Shown: positions 32,894 through 41,771 of the stretch, piece after piece
Position numbering within the stretch: the stretch's first letter is position 1
Layout of the letters: each line of letters begins with the position of its first letter
Assembly (NCBI RefSeq): GCF_018069565.1
Contig: NZ_JAGPNL010000006.1
Span: forward strand, 310,001 to 374,000
Direction: 5' to 3'
DNA from: Streptomyces tagetis
Lineage (GTDB): Bacteria > Actinomycetota > Actinomycetes > Streptomycetales > Streptomycetaceae
Length of the DNA: 64,000 nt
Program-made: the position numbers and the translations under genes
The notes under the pieces: model-generated
Told to the model about the DNA's origin: nothing
The model's input: only the letters and a program-made list of their open reading frames with translations
Database searches by the model: none

Positions 32894-35593
32894 CTACACC
32901 CACGTCCGGGGGCGATAGCGGTTGGCTCGTTCCACCAGGTCGTTCCTCTCCTCGCCGCCGTGTGCCAGCCGTGCCAGCGCGCGGTACGAACGCTCCAGGC
33001 CGAAGCGCAGGCCCCGTTCGTCCAGGGTGCTGCCGAGCAGCGTCCGCCCTCCGGGGACGGGAGCGACGGAGCCCCGGCCTCCGGAGAGTACCCAGTCCAG
33101 CGCGCAGCCGAGCACCTCGGCCGAGAGCCGCTCGCGCCGCGCAGGGTCCAGACCGTACACGTCCAGCGCCTCGACCTGTCGCGCCGCGGCCGTCAGATCG
33201 TCCGGGAAGGCCAGGTCGCCGGCGGGCGCCGTGCGCCGTCGCAGCCGCGCCCGGACGGCGGCGACCCGGGCGGCGGTGTAGTGGATGGACGACTCCGGTA
33301 CGGACTCCAGCGTGTTGACGGCGCCCGTCCGGTCGCCGCCGGCGAGCAGCACCCGGGCGAGGCCGAAAGCGGCGCTCACATGGCTCGGGTCGGTCGCCCA
33401 GACCAGGCGGTAGTACTCGGCGGCGTTGTCGGGCTGGCCCAGCACCTCGGCGCACAGGCCGAGCGCCAGCTTGGGCGCGATCTCGCCGGGGAAGGCGTCG
33501 TAGACCGCGTCGAAGGCGAGCGCGGCGCCCTCGTGGTCGCCGGTGACCTGGGCGGCCAGGCCCCGGTGCCAGACCACCCGCCAGTCGTCGGGCCGCTCGT
33601 CCTCCGCCTCGCGCAGGATCTCCAGCGCCCCGGGCGCGTCGCCCCGCTCCAGCCGGGCCCGGACCTGACGCAGCCGGGTCTCGGTGGACGGCGTCGGCGC
33701 GGCGGCCAGCACGGCCGGCAGCTCGCCGGGGGCGGAGGCCATCAGCCCCGCCAGGAGACCGGCGTTGGGGTCCTGCGGGTCGACGCGGGGCACCGGCAGG
33801 GCGAGCGCGGCGGCGGCCACGTCGACGGGCCGCACCAGGGCGGGCACGACGTCACCACCGCCGGGCCCGGCCGCGAAGCCGCCCGCCGCGAAGCCCGCCC
33901 CGCCGGAGCCGGAGCTGGAGCCGGAGCCGGTGCCGTCGACGTGGCCCGCGAAGCCACCCGCCCCGTTCCCGCCCGGCGCGCTGCCGTGCGCCCCGGCGCC
34001 CGCGCCCCCGCCGCCGTGCGCCCCGGCCCGCGCCCCGCCCTCGCCCGGCAGCGCGCGCCCCCCACCGGCACCGGACGACAGGGCCGCGCGCCGTCGGCGG
34101 ACCCGGCGCGGCCGGGCGCCCAGCAGGGACACCTCCCCGGCCGGCACCGGGAACAACTCCGTGTCCGTCACCCGGACCTCGGGCCCGAACAGGGTCGACA
34201 GCGCCGGCAGGGCCCGCCCGGTCCGCAGCGAGACCACCTCGCGCAGCACGCCCGTCAACTGCTCCGCCATCTCCCGCGCCGAGGCGAACCGGCGGGCCGG
34301 GTCCGGGTCGGTGGCCCGCACCAGCAGCCGGTAGAAGGACTCGTAGCGGCGGAAGACGTCGATGGTGTCCGGGTCGGGCAGCGAGTCGGCGTAGACGGTC
34401 GTGTACCCCTGGAAGTCGAAGGTCAGCACCGCCAGGGTGCGGGCCACCGTGTACAGGTCGGACGCCACCGAGGGGCCCACCTCGGCGACCTCGGGCGCCT
34501 GGTAGCCCACCGTGCCGTAGATGGCCGACTCCTCGTCGTCCGTCCGGCGCACCGCGCCCATGTCGATCAGCTTGAGCTGGTCCTCGGTCTGGATGGCGTT
34601 GTCGACCTTGAAGTCGCAGTAGAGCAGGTCGCGCCCGTGCAGGTGGCCGAGGGCCTCCAGCGCCTCGATGCCGTAGGCGCACGCCTGCTCCACCGGCAGC
34701 GGATCGCGCCTGCCGCCGGGTGTGCGGCGGGAGTTGGCGATCTCCTTCAGCGACTTGCCGCCCACGTACTCCATGACGATGTAGCCGTCCAGGGAGCCGG
34801 TGCGCTGGTCGAGGTGTTCGACGAAGTTGTAGATCCGCACGATGTTGGCGTGCTCGATCTCGGCGAGGAAGCGCCGCTCGGAGATGGCCGCCGCCATCGC
34901 GTCCTGGTCCCCGGTGTCCAGCAGCCCCTTGAGGACCACCCAGCGGTCGGAGACCGCCTTGTCGACGGCGAGGTAGATCCAGCCCAGCCCGCCGTGGGCG
35001 AGGCACCCCGCCACCTCGTACTGGCCGTGCACCACGTCCCCCGCGCGCAGTTTGGGCACGAAGGAGTACGGGTGGCCGCACTTGGTGCAGAAGCCCTCCG
35101 TGCGCCCCGGCTGTTCCCCGCGCGCCCGCCCCACCGGCGCCCCGCACTCGGCGCGCGAGCAGAACCGCTTGCGCTCCGGCACCTGAGGCCGCTCCAGCAC
35201 CATGGCGCGCGGGTCGGGCCGCGGGACCGCCGGGACCTCGACCAGCCCGGCCCCCAGCCGCCCCCGCCCCGACGAGCCGGCCGCCGAGCCCGAACTGCGC
35301 ACCGACACCGACCGGCCCGACACCGAGCGGACCAGCCGCCCCGACACCGACCGCCGGGACCTGGAGGACCGCGAGGACGTACGGGCGCCCCGGCCGCTGC
35401 CGGACGACGCGCCCGCCCCGCCCGCGCCGCCGGTCGTCCCGGTCGGCAGCGAGCCCACCGACCCGTCCCCGTGCCCCGGCGGCGCCACGACCGGCGCGAG
35501 ACCGCAGACGCCGCAGTACAGCTCCCCGCCGCCCATGTCCTCGTACATACCGCCGCAGCCGGGGCGCTGGCAGGCGCGCGGCTCCTGGCTCAT
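32894..35593 (-). CDS. pknG: Ser/Thr protein kinase PknG (zinc ribbon/rubredoxin, kinase, TPR)
   Basis: An 899-residue PknG ortholog. It has a zinc ribbon at C8/C13/C27/C30, a Ser/Arg/Gly-rich stretch, a second Cys4 module (CSRAEC...CTKC) and a kinase domain with GCLAHGGLGWIYLAVD, the ATP-binding Lys in WVVLKGL, catalytic DLLYCDFKVDN in place of HRDLKPEN, and metal-binding LIDMGAV. A Gly/Ala-rich insert and C-terminal TPR-like repeats (about 690-870) follow. In mycobacteria PknG with GlnX/GlnH senses Asp/Glu and phosphorylates the FHA protein GarA. The ATG at 35593 has GGGAGGGG upstream; longer forms run into the neighbouring gene. It belongs to a seven-gene operon. Confidence 0.93.
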   Translation of the reverse strand: MSQEPRACQRPGCGGMYEDMGGGELYCGVCGLAPVVAPPGHGDGSVGSLPTGTTGGAGGAGASSGSGRGARTSSRSSRSRRSVSGRLVRSVSGRSVSVRSSGSAAGSSGRGRLGAGLVEVPAVPRPDPRAMVLERPQVPERKRFCSRAECGAPVGRARGEQPGRTEGFCTKCGHPYSFVPKLRAGDVVHGQYEVAGCLAHGGLGWIYLAVDKAVSDRWVVLKGLLDTGDQDAMAAAISERRFLAEIEHANIVRIYNFVEHLDQRTGSLDGYIVMEYVGGKSLKEIANSRRTPGGRRDPLPVEQACAYGIEALEALGHLHGRDLLYCDFKVDNAIQTEDQLKLIDMGAVRRTDDEESAIYGTVGYQAPEVAEVGPSVASDLYTVARTLAVLTFDFQGYTTVYADSLPDPDTIDVFRRYESFYRLLVRATDPDPARRFASAREMAEQLTGVLREVVSLRTGRALPALSTLFGPEVRVTDTELFPVPAGEVSLLGARPRRVRRRRAALSSGAGGGRALPGEGGARAGAHGGGGAGAGAHGSAPGGNGAGGFAGHVDGTGSGSSSGSGGAGFAAGGFAAGPGGGDVVPALVRPVDVAAAALALPVPRVDPQDPNAGLLAGLMASAPGELPAVLAAAPTPSTETRLRQVRARLERGDAPGALEILREAEDERPDDWRVVWHRGLAAQVTGDHEGAALAFDAVYDAFPGEIAPKLALGLCAEVLGQPDNAAEYYRLVWATDPSHVSAAFGLARVLLAGGDRTGAVNTLESVPESSIHYTAARVAAVRARLRRRTAPAGDLAFPDDLTAAARQVEALDVYGLDPARRERLSAEVLGCALDWVLSGGRGSVAPVPGGRTLLGSTLDERGLRFGLERSYRALARLAHGGEERNDLVERANRYRPRTWV

Positions 35594-35610
35594 GGTCCCC
35601 TCCCCGCCGC

Positions 35611-36924
35611 TCACGCGCCCGGCCCCGTCCGGTCCGCCGGCCCGCCCTGGCCCGGCACCCGCGGCGCGGGGCCCAGCAGTTCGGCCGCCGCCCGCTGGTA
35701 GCGCAGCACGGCCTGTTCGGCGACGCGCAGATCGCACGGCGCGCTCCACAGCATCCGCCGCGCCCGCTCGTACTTCTCCACCAGCTCGGGGTCCTCGGCG
35801 AGCCCGAGCCGGGCCGTCTTCGCCTTGTAGGCGTCCAGCCGCCCGCGCAGCTCGGCGCGGACCGCGAGCGGAGCGGTGACCGCCGTCAACGACTCTCGGG
35901 CGCGCAGCAGTTCGTCCTCGGCCTGCTCCTCCAGCGCTTCCAGGAGCGGGGAGAGCCGGTGCCACTGGGCGTGCCGGCGGTACTCGGCGGCGGCCACCAG
36001 CCGCTCCTGGAGCGCGGTCGGCGGACCGCTGACCACCGGCACCTCCGTCGCGGCGATCTTCGCCAGCACCTCGCCGCGCGCGGTGCGGGCCTCGGCGAGG
36101 GTGCGGTCGGCGCGCGAGAGCACGTCCCGCAGCCGCACGATCCGCTGCTCGGCGTCCTGGCGGACCGCCAGCACCGCGTCGATCTCCCGGCGCACGTCCT
36201 CCAGGGCCCGCGCCTCCCGGTCGTAGACGGTGGTGTCGGGCCGGCCGCCGCCCGGGGCCGAACTGCCCTGTGCGGGGCGCCAGTAGGCGAGCGGGTCGGA
36301 CACCACCCGCTCGCGCAGCACGGTCAGCGTCCGGGTGATCCGCTCCAGGTCGTCGCCGGCCGGGTGCTCGCCCGGCCGGACGCCGACGGAGTGCGCCAGA
36401 CGGCGGGTGCGGCCCAGCTCGGCGGCGAGCAGGTCGATGCGGGCGGGCAGCGCCGACCAGACCGCGTCGGCGGCGACCACCGTGTCCAGGCAGTCCGCGT
36501 AGAGCTGGTTCATGCGGTCCACGAGCGTGTCCAGCGAGTACCGCTCGCCGAGCCGGGCCGGTGCGCCGGGCGCGGGCACGCCGCCGGGCAGGGCGACGGG
36601 CTCGCCGCGCAGCAGCTCGGTCAGTTCCGCCAGGTCCCCGCGGCTGGACCAGCGGCGCCGGGCGCGGATCTCCCGGGCGGTGCGCAGCGCGCCGGTGTAC
36701 GCGTCGAAGCAGGTCCACAGCAGCGTGATGGACGCCTCCGCCGCGGCCCAGCGCTCCCGGGTGACGCCGGTCAGTTCGGCGCCCTCCAGGAGTCTGCGGC
36801 CCGCGTGGTCCTGGAGGGCGAGGAGCGAGGTCTCCACGGCCTCGTGCTCCACGCCGAGCCGCGCCAGCGCACGGTCCACCTCGTCCCGGTCCATCACCGG
36901 CCCGGTGGGTCCCGTGTCGCCCAT
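35611..36924 (-). CDS. Helical/coiled-coil protein of the pknG operon, function unknown
   Basis: A 437-residue soluble protein made mostly of long helices rich in Ala, Arg, Glu and Leu (EASITLLWTCFDAYTGALRT, REIDAVLAVRQDAEQRIVRL, EALEEQAEDELLRARESL), with likely coiled coils between about 225 and 390. It has no recognisable enzyme motif, signal peptide or membrane span. It lies 17 bp before pknG and 68 bp after glnH in one operon, so it may be an adaptor between the sensor proteins and the kinase. That role is inference from position only. Confidence 0.82.
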   Translation of the reverse strand: MGDTGPTGPVMDRDEVDRALARLGVEHEAVETSLLALQDHAGRRLLEGAELTGVTRERWAAAEASITLLWTCFDAYTGALRTAREIRARRRWSSRGDLAELTELLRGEPVALPGGVPAPGAPARLGERYSLDTLVDRMNQLYADCLDTVVAADAVWSALPARIDLLAAELGRTRRLAHSVGVRPGEHPAGDDLERITRTLTVLRERVVSDPLAYWRPAQGSSAPGGGRPDTTVYDREARALEDVRREIDAVLAVRQDAEQRIVRLRDVLSRADRTLAEARTARGEVLAKIAATEVPVVSGPPTALQERLVAAAEYRRHAQWHRLSPLLEALEEQAEDELLRARESLTAVTAPLAVRAELRGRLDAYKAKTARLGLAEDPELVEKYERARRMLWSAPCDLRVAEQAVLRYQRAAAELLGPAPRVPGQGGPADRTGPGA

Positions 36925-36992
36925 CGATCACCTCTCGCTGCCTCGGACTCGGTCGTGCTTGCTTCCCGGTTCCTTCCCCGGGTGACGCGCGT

Positions 36993-38042
36993 TCAGCCCG
37001 TGCGCAGGTACTGCGGGTCCGGCGGCGCGGACTTCGACGCGTCGCGGCCCAGCGTCGGGGCCAGCCACCGGTCGTACGACGCCTGCCAGCCGTCGGCGGT
37101 GTCCCCGCGGTACGCCACGAGGACCCGGTTGACCCGGCGTACCAGATCGTCGGCGTCCTTCCTCATCGCCACGCCGTAGAACTCGGTGGTGAAGGCGTCC
37201 CCCTTGATGCGGACCGTGGGGTCCTGCGCGGCCTGGCCGGCGGCGAGGGCGCCGTCGGTGACGACCGCGTCCACCTCGCCGAGCTGGAGCCTTACCAGGC
37301 AGTCCAGTTGGTTGGGGACGGTGGTGGCGAAGTCGACGCCGGGCGGCAGGGTGCCCCGCTCGCGGTCCCGTTCCAGCGTGGCGTGGGCGGTGGAGCCGGA
37401 GGCGGTGCAGACCCGCCGGCCGGCGAGGCTCGCGTCGTAGCCGGTGACGGGGGAGGAGGCGGGGACGAGGACCTGCTGGCCGGTCCTGAAGTACGGCGCG
37501 GAGAAGGCGACGTCGGCGAGGCGGGCGCAGGTGATGGTCATGGTGCGGACCACCATGTCGACCCGGCCGTCCTGGATCGCGCGCACCCGCTGGTCGGTGG
37601 GGATCGCCTTGAACTGCACGGCGTCCCGGTCGCCGAGGATGTCCTCGGCTATGCGGCGCACCAGGTCGATGTCGAAGCCGACCGGGGCCGCGTCGCCGCC
37701 GTTGGGGTCGCGGTAGCCCCAGTGGTAGCTGTTCTGGTCGACGCCGACGACCAGTCTGCGCTTCCCGCCCTCGCGGCTCCTGATCCGCTCGACGGCGGGG
37801 CCGTCGTCGCCGGAGGGGGCGAGGGTCTGCTTCTCCGGGTCCCGGCACTCCTGCCCGGCGCGGGCCGGGCTGCCCTGGGCGCCGGGCCGCGCGGTGCCGT
37901 CCGGCCCGGCGCCGAGGTCGTCGGCGCCCCGGTGCAGGGCGGGCAGCAGCAGCGCGAAGAGCAGCGCCAGGGCGCAGACCAGGGCCATCGCGCCCACCCC
38001 GCCCCAGCCCCTCAGACCGGTCCGCAGCCGTCCCACGCGCAT
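36993..38042 (-). CDS. glnH: GlnH-like extracellular amino-acid-binding protein
   Basis: A 349-residue type 2 periplasmic-binding protein (SBP_bac_3). The N-terminal hydrophobic segment (AMALVCALALLFALLLPALH) has no lipobox Cys, so it seems tethered by a membrane helix, unlike the lipoprotein GlnH of mycobacteria. The binding domain has LVVGVDQNSYHWGYRDPNGG, GFDIDLVRRIAEDILGD, GRVDMVVRTMTITCARLADV and DAVVTDGALAAGQA. No ABC permease is near it; its neighbours are the GlnX-like sensor and PknG. It probably reports acidic amino acids to the sensor rather than importing them. Confidence 0.87.
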   Translation of the reverse strand: MRVGRLRTGLRGWGGVGAMALVCALALLFALLLPALHRGADDLGAGPDGTARPGAQGSPARAGQECRDPEKQTLAPSGDDGPAVERIRSREGGKRRLVVGVDQNSYHWGYRDPNGGDAAPVGFDIDLVRRIAEDILGDRDAVQFKAIPTDQRVRAIQDGRVDMVVRTMTITCARLADVAFSAPYFRTGQQVLVPASSPVTGYDASLAGRRVCTASGSTAHATLERDRERGTLPPGVDFATTVPNQLDCLVRLQLGEVDAVVTDGALAAGQAAQDPTVRIKGDAFTTEFYGVAMRKDADDLVRRVNRVLVAYRGDTADGWQASYDRWLAPTLGRDASKSAPPDPQYLRTG

Positions 38043-38116
38043 CCTGGCGCTCCTCTCCCCGCCCGTGGCGGATCTCCTTCGCCGGCCCTGCCGCCCCCGC
38101 CGGGCCCCGTACCCGC

Positions 38117-39568
38117 TCACCGGTACTCCGACAGCCGGCGGCCGATGCCGAGGAGGACCCCCGTCGCGCCCAGCGCGGCCAGCACCCCGGCGCCCGCGAC
38201 CAGTCCGCTCAGCGCCTTCCGGCCGCCGTCCGCCGCCTCGCGGAACTGGCGGGTCTCGTGGGCGAGGGCGGTGGCGAGGGAGGCGTCGACGCCGTCGAAG
38301 CACTCGGCGGTGGCGCCCTTGCCGCCGATCACCAGGTCGAGGGCGCGCCGGTAGTCGCCGTTCTCGTCCTGGGCGCGGGCGGCGGCGTGCCTTCGGCGCC
38401 ACTCGGCCATGTCGCCCTCCGCGGCGGTGACCGGGCGCTTCCCGGCCTCGTCGTCGGCGAGCCGCCGGGCCTCGGCGAGCCCGGTGCCGAGCGCCTTCAT
38501 GTTCTGCTCGAAGGCGTGGTCGTAGGCGTCGCGCGGCTCTCCGTCCACCGTCGTCGTCTCCGCGCCGCGCGAGACCAGCGTGAGGTTCTCGTTGGCGCGG
38601 GCCTTGAGGGAGGCGATACGGGCGTCGTGCAGGACGTTGAGCGAGCGGATGCCGTGGTCGTAGGAGTCGCCGAGGCCGGCGCGGGCCAGGCCCTGCCCGG
38701 CGGCCAGCCAGAGCAGCACGGCGGCCGTGGCGGCGGTGGCGGTGACCAGGCCCCGGTTGAGGACCCGGTGGGTGCGCCGGTACTCGCGGTGCTGGGCCCA
38801 GCCGAGGGCGCCGAGCGCGAGGAGACCGAGGCCGATCGCCGCCCAGGGGTGGGCGCGCGCGTCGGCGTAGTCGGCGTCCAGCCGCCGGTTCTCCTTCTCG
38901 TACAGCTCCTCCGCGGCCGGGAGCATCTCCTTCTGCATCTTCTCGTCGGCGTAGCGCAGGTAGGCGCCGCCCACCGGGTAGCCCTGCCGGTTGTAGGTGC
39001 GGGCGCGCTCGACCAGGCCCTTGTACTCGGGCAGGAGGCGGTTGAGCCGGGTGACGGGCTCGGTGGCGGACGGGTCGGAGCCGGAGGCCGCCGCCGCCGC
39101 GACCAGCCCCTCGGCGGCGGCCCGCACGCCCTTCTCGTACCCCTCGCGGGCGGCCTCGTTCTCCTCACCGCCGGCGAGGAAGGCGCTGGAGGCGGCCGTG
39201 TTGGCGTCGGCGAGGGAGCGGTAGACGGCCGCGGCGCCCGAACTCAGCGGCTGACTGCGCGTCAGCACGTCCTCGGCGGCGGCGGACCGCTCGGCGGTCT
39301 GCCAGGCGGTGACCGCGCCGAAGGCGACGACGAGGACGGCGAGCAGGGCGCCGACCAGGCGCAGCCGGCCCGGTTCGGTGACGGCCGCCGCGCGCAGCCG
39401 GTCGACGCCCTCGGCGAACGCGGTGCGCCGGGGCGCGGGCGGCGGGGCGGCGGGCCGCGACGGGGCCGGGGACGGGGTGCGCGGGCCGGACTGGGCCGGG
39501 ACGGAGGGGAGCGCGGACGGGGCGGTGCCCGGTGCCGGCGCCGCGCCGCCCGCCGTCGGTCGAGTCAC
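38117..39568 (-). CDS. glnX: GlnX-like membrane sensor protein
   Basis: A 483-residue membrane protein. A Pro-rich cytoplasmic N-terminus precedes TM1 (LVGALLAVLVVAFGAVTAW, about 70-90). A helical extracytoplasmic domain (about 90-245) precedes TM2 (AAIGLGLLALGALGWA) and TM3 (TAATAAVLLWLAAGQGLA), a second helical domain (about 300-455) and a last TM near the C-terminus. This four-TM arrangement with two helical sensory domains matches GlnX, which links GlnH to PknG in Corynebacteriales. It is the first gene of the seven-gene operon; the upstream 192 bp hold the mscS terminator and presumably the operon promoter. Confidence 0.82.
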   Translation of the reverse strand: MTRPTAGGAAPAPGTAPSALPSVPAQSGPRTPSPAPSRPAAPPPAPRRTAFAEGVDRLRAAAVTEPGRLRLVGALLAVLVVAFGAVTAWQTAERSAAAEDVLTRSQPLSSGAAAVYRSLADANTAASSAFLAGGEENEAAREGYEKGVRAAAEGLVAAAAASGSDPSATEPVTRLNRLLPEYKGLVERARTYNRQGYPVGGAYLRYADEKMQKEMLPAAEELYEKENRRLDADYADARAHPWAAIGLGLLALGALGWAQHREYRRTHRVLNRGLVTATAATAAVLLWLAAGQGLARAGLGDSYDHGIRSLNVLHDARIASLKARANENLTLVSRGAETTTVDGEPRDAYDHAFEQNMKALGTGLAEARRLADDEAGKRPVTAAEGDMAEWRRRHAAARAQDENGDYRRALDLVIGGKGATAECFDGVDASLATALAHETRQFREAADGGRKALSGLVAGAGVLAALGATGVLLGIGRRLSEYR

Positions 39569-39698
39569 TGCTGACCTCCCCCAGGGTCATCCGTCGCCCC
39601 AAGTATCCCTGTCCGCACCGGATCGCGCACCGTCCCGGCCCGGACCCGGTGCCGTCACTGCGGCCGGGAGCGGCCCCCGCCCGCCCCGCCCACGAACA

Positions 39699-39730
39699 CG
39701 CCGGCGGAACCGGGTGCGGTTCCGCCGGCG
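39699..39730 (-). terminator. Terminator of the MscS gene
   Basis: A perfect 13-bp stem CGCCGGCGGAACC (39699-39711) and GGTTCCGCCGGCG (39718-39730) with a 6-nt loop, 30 bp beyond the stop of the mechanosensitive channel gene and before the glnX operon. Confidence 0.8.
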
Positions 39731-39760
39731 CGGGCGGGCCGGGCGCGCAGGGTACGGGCG

Positions 39761-40837
39761 CTACTTCGCGGTGCTCGGCGGGCTCAGCGGCGAGGCGGCG
39801 AGGGACTGCGGGGACGTCGCGCTGGCGTACGCCGAGGGCGCCGCGACCGCCGCCGCCGCGTCCGGCCCGGCCTCCTGCGCCGGGACCGTGGCGCCGCCCA
39901 TGATCGGGATCTCGGCCGCGTCGAAGGCCCGCTTGACGCGCCAGCGCAGCTCGCGTTCGACGGTGAGCGCCTTGCCCGGCATCGTCCTGGCGGCGACGCG
40001 GACCACCATGGAGTCCAGCAGCACCGAGTCCAGGCCCAGTACCTCGATGGGGCTCCACAGCATCTCGTTCCAGGGCTCTTCCTTGGCCATCCGCTCGGCG
40101 ACCGCGTCCAGGGTCTCCTTGACCCGGTCCAGGTCCTCGTCGGCGCGGACGGTCACGTCCACCCCGGCCGTGGACCAGCCCTGGGAGAGGTTGCCGATCC
40201 GCTTCACCTCGCCGTTGCGCACGTACCAGATCTCGCCGTGGTCGCCGCGCAGCTTGGTCACCCGCAGCCCGACCTCGATCACCTCGCCGCCGGCCACGCC
40301 CGCGTCGATGCTGTCGCCGACGCCGTACTGGTCCTCCAGGATCATGAAGACGCCGGAGAGGAAGTCCGTGACCAGGTTGCGGGCGCCGAAGCCGATCGCC
40401 ACACCGGCCACACCGGCGGAGGCCAGCAGCGGGGCCAGGTTGATCTGGAAGGTGCCGAGGATCATCAGGGCCGCCGTGCCCAGGATGAGGAAGCTCGCCA
40501 CCGAGCGCAGGACCGAGCCGATCGCCTGCGAGCGCTGCCGGCGCCGCTCGGCGTTGACCAGCAACCCGCCCAGCGCCGTCCCGTCCACCGCCTGCACGGT
40601 GCGGTTCATGCGGTCGATCAGCTTGGTGATGGCCCGCCGGACCACCGCCCGCAGCACCGTGGCGATCACCACGATCAGCAGGACGCGCAGTCCGATGGCG
40701 AGCCAGGTGGTCCAGTTCTCCTCGACCCAGCCGGCCGCGTTCGTCGCGTGTTCCTGGGCGTCCTGGAGGGTCGGCACCGCCGGTGCGGTCGGGGCCGGTG
40801 CCGGGTCGGTCCGCGAGGCGGCGGCGAACAGGGACAC
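39761..40837 (-). CDS. MscS-family mechanosensitive ion channel
   Basis: A 358-residue small-conductance mechanosensitive channel that releases solutes on osmotic downshock. TM1 is LAIGLRVLLIVVIATVLRAV, followed by a second TM (VASFLILGTAALMILGTFQ) and the pore helix TM3 (LASAGVAGVAIGFGARNLVT). The MscS beta domain follows (FMILEDQYGVGDSIDAG, VRNGEVKRIGNLSQGW) and an Ala/Ser-rich tail ends the protein. The GTG at 40837 (MSLFAAASRT) has GGAGG 8 nt upstream, better than in-frame codons further up. It is divergent from the HNH gene. Confidence 0.92.
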   Translation of the reverse strand: MSLFAAASRTDPAPAPTAPAVPTLQDAQEHATNAAGWVEENWTTWLAIGLRVLLIVVIATVLRAVVRRAITKLIDRMNRTVQAVDGTALGGLLVNAERRRQRSQAIGSVLRSVASFLILGTAALMILGTFQINLAPLLASAGVAGVAIGFGARNLVTDFLSGVFMILEDQYGVGDSIDAGVAGGEVIEVGLRVTKLRGDHGEIWYVRNGEVKRIGNLSQGWSTAGVDVTVRADEDLDRVKETLDAVAERMAKEEPWNEMLWSPIEVLGLDSVLLDSMVVRVAARTMPGKALTVERELRWRVKRAFDAAEIPIMGGATVPAQEAGPDAAAAVAAPSAYASATSPQSLAASPLSPPSTAK

Positions 40838-41170
40838 GGGGGTTACCTCCAGGTGCGGCGGCCCGTCCGGCGGCGAGGGGAACGGGCGATCACGGTCCGG
40901 GGCTCGGTCCAGGGTCACGGGAATTTCACCGGACGGGCAGAACCACCACACTAACGGGGCACGCCGTGCGGACCGGCGCGAACGCCGTGGAAGAGACGGT
41001 CCTCACCCGCCCCGCGGCGGGCCGTGCCGCGCCCCCGCGGGACGGGTGTGGTCGAAAACACTCCCGGCCCGTTACCGGGACATGGTGGCGCTCGGACCAG
41101 GCATGAGGGGAAACTGACTACGGATCGTCCCGGCGCGAGCCACGCGTCGCCGGCGTACAAGGAGGCGTCC
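40838..41170. other. Divergent intergenic region mscS/HNH
   Basis: About 330 bp with no credible gene. It ends with the strong AAGGAGG ribosome site of the HNH gene (41159-41165). No clear promoter pair, repeat or operator was found. Confidence 0.5.
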
Positions 41171-41707
41171 GTGCCGTATGTCCTGGTTCTCAACGCGTCG
41201 TACGAGCCACTGGGCGTCGTACCGCTCCGCCGCGCGCTCGTCCTCGTCCTGGAAAGCAAGGCCGTGTGCCTGGAGGAGTCCGGCGCCTATCTCCACAGCG
41301 CCACCGTCACGGTGGCCGCGCCCAGTGTGGTCCGGCTCAAACGCTTCGTCCGCGTCCCCTACCGGGGCCCCGTCCCGCTCACCCGGCGGGCGCTCTTCGC
41401 CCGCGACGGCGGGCGGTGCATGTACTGCGGCGCCGCCGCGACCAGCGTCGACCACGTCGTCCCGCGCAGCCGCGGCGGCCGGCACGCCTGGGACAACGTG
41501 GTGGCCTCCTGCCGCCGCTGCAACCACGTCAAGGCCGACCGGCACCTGGTCGAACTGGGCTGGCGGCTGCGTCACGCGCCCGCCCCGCCCACCGGTCTGG
41601 CCTGGCGGATCATCGGCACCGGGCACCGCGACCCGCGCTGGCTGCCCTACTTGCAGCCCTACGGCGCGGACGACGCCCTGGCCCGGATCGACGGCATCTC
41701 CGCCTGA
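41171..41707 (+). CDS. HNH endonuclease family protein
   Basis: A 178-residue protein. The N-terminal part (VLVLNASYEPLGVVPLRRAL) is typical of a widespread actinobacterial HNH group. The nuclease core has CMYCG, TSVDHVVPRSRGG with the catalytic His, WDNVVASCRRCNHVKADR and the paired CxxC zinc site. Such stand-alone HNH proteins are conserved in Streptomyces and are not part of a visible restriction system here. The GTG at 41171 has AAGGAGG 5 nt upstream. The gene converges on the GH84 gene across a terminator hairpin. Biological role unknown. Confidence 0.9.
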   Translation: MPYVLVLNASYEPLGVVPLRRALVLVLESKAVCLEESGAYLHSATVTVAAPSVVRLKRFVRVPYRGPVPLTRRALFARDGGRCMYCGAAATSVDHVVPRSRGGRHAWDNVVASCRRCNHVKADRHLVELGWRLRHAPAPPTGLAWRIIGTGHRDPRWLPYLQPYGADDALARIDGISA

Positions 41708-41709
41708 CG

Positions 41710-41745
41710 CGGTCCGGGCCTTCGCACACCCGGGGGCCCGGACCG
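41710..41745. terminator. Bidirectional terminator between HNH gene and GH84 gene
   Basis: CGGTCCGGGCC (41710-41720) and GGCCCGGACCG (41735-41745) form an 11-bp perfect stem between convergent stops at 41707 and 41772. Confidence 0.8.
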
Positions 41746-41771
41746 TGCCGGGCGGGGGCCGTCCGGCACGG

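Noticed and set aside
29978..35701. Very long open frame of about 1900 codons on the plus strand
   Set aside because: It lies opposite the vWA, PP2C and pknG genes, encodes Arg/Gly/His-rich low-complexity sequence and has no family motif. Such frames are normal shadows in 73% G+C DNA.
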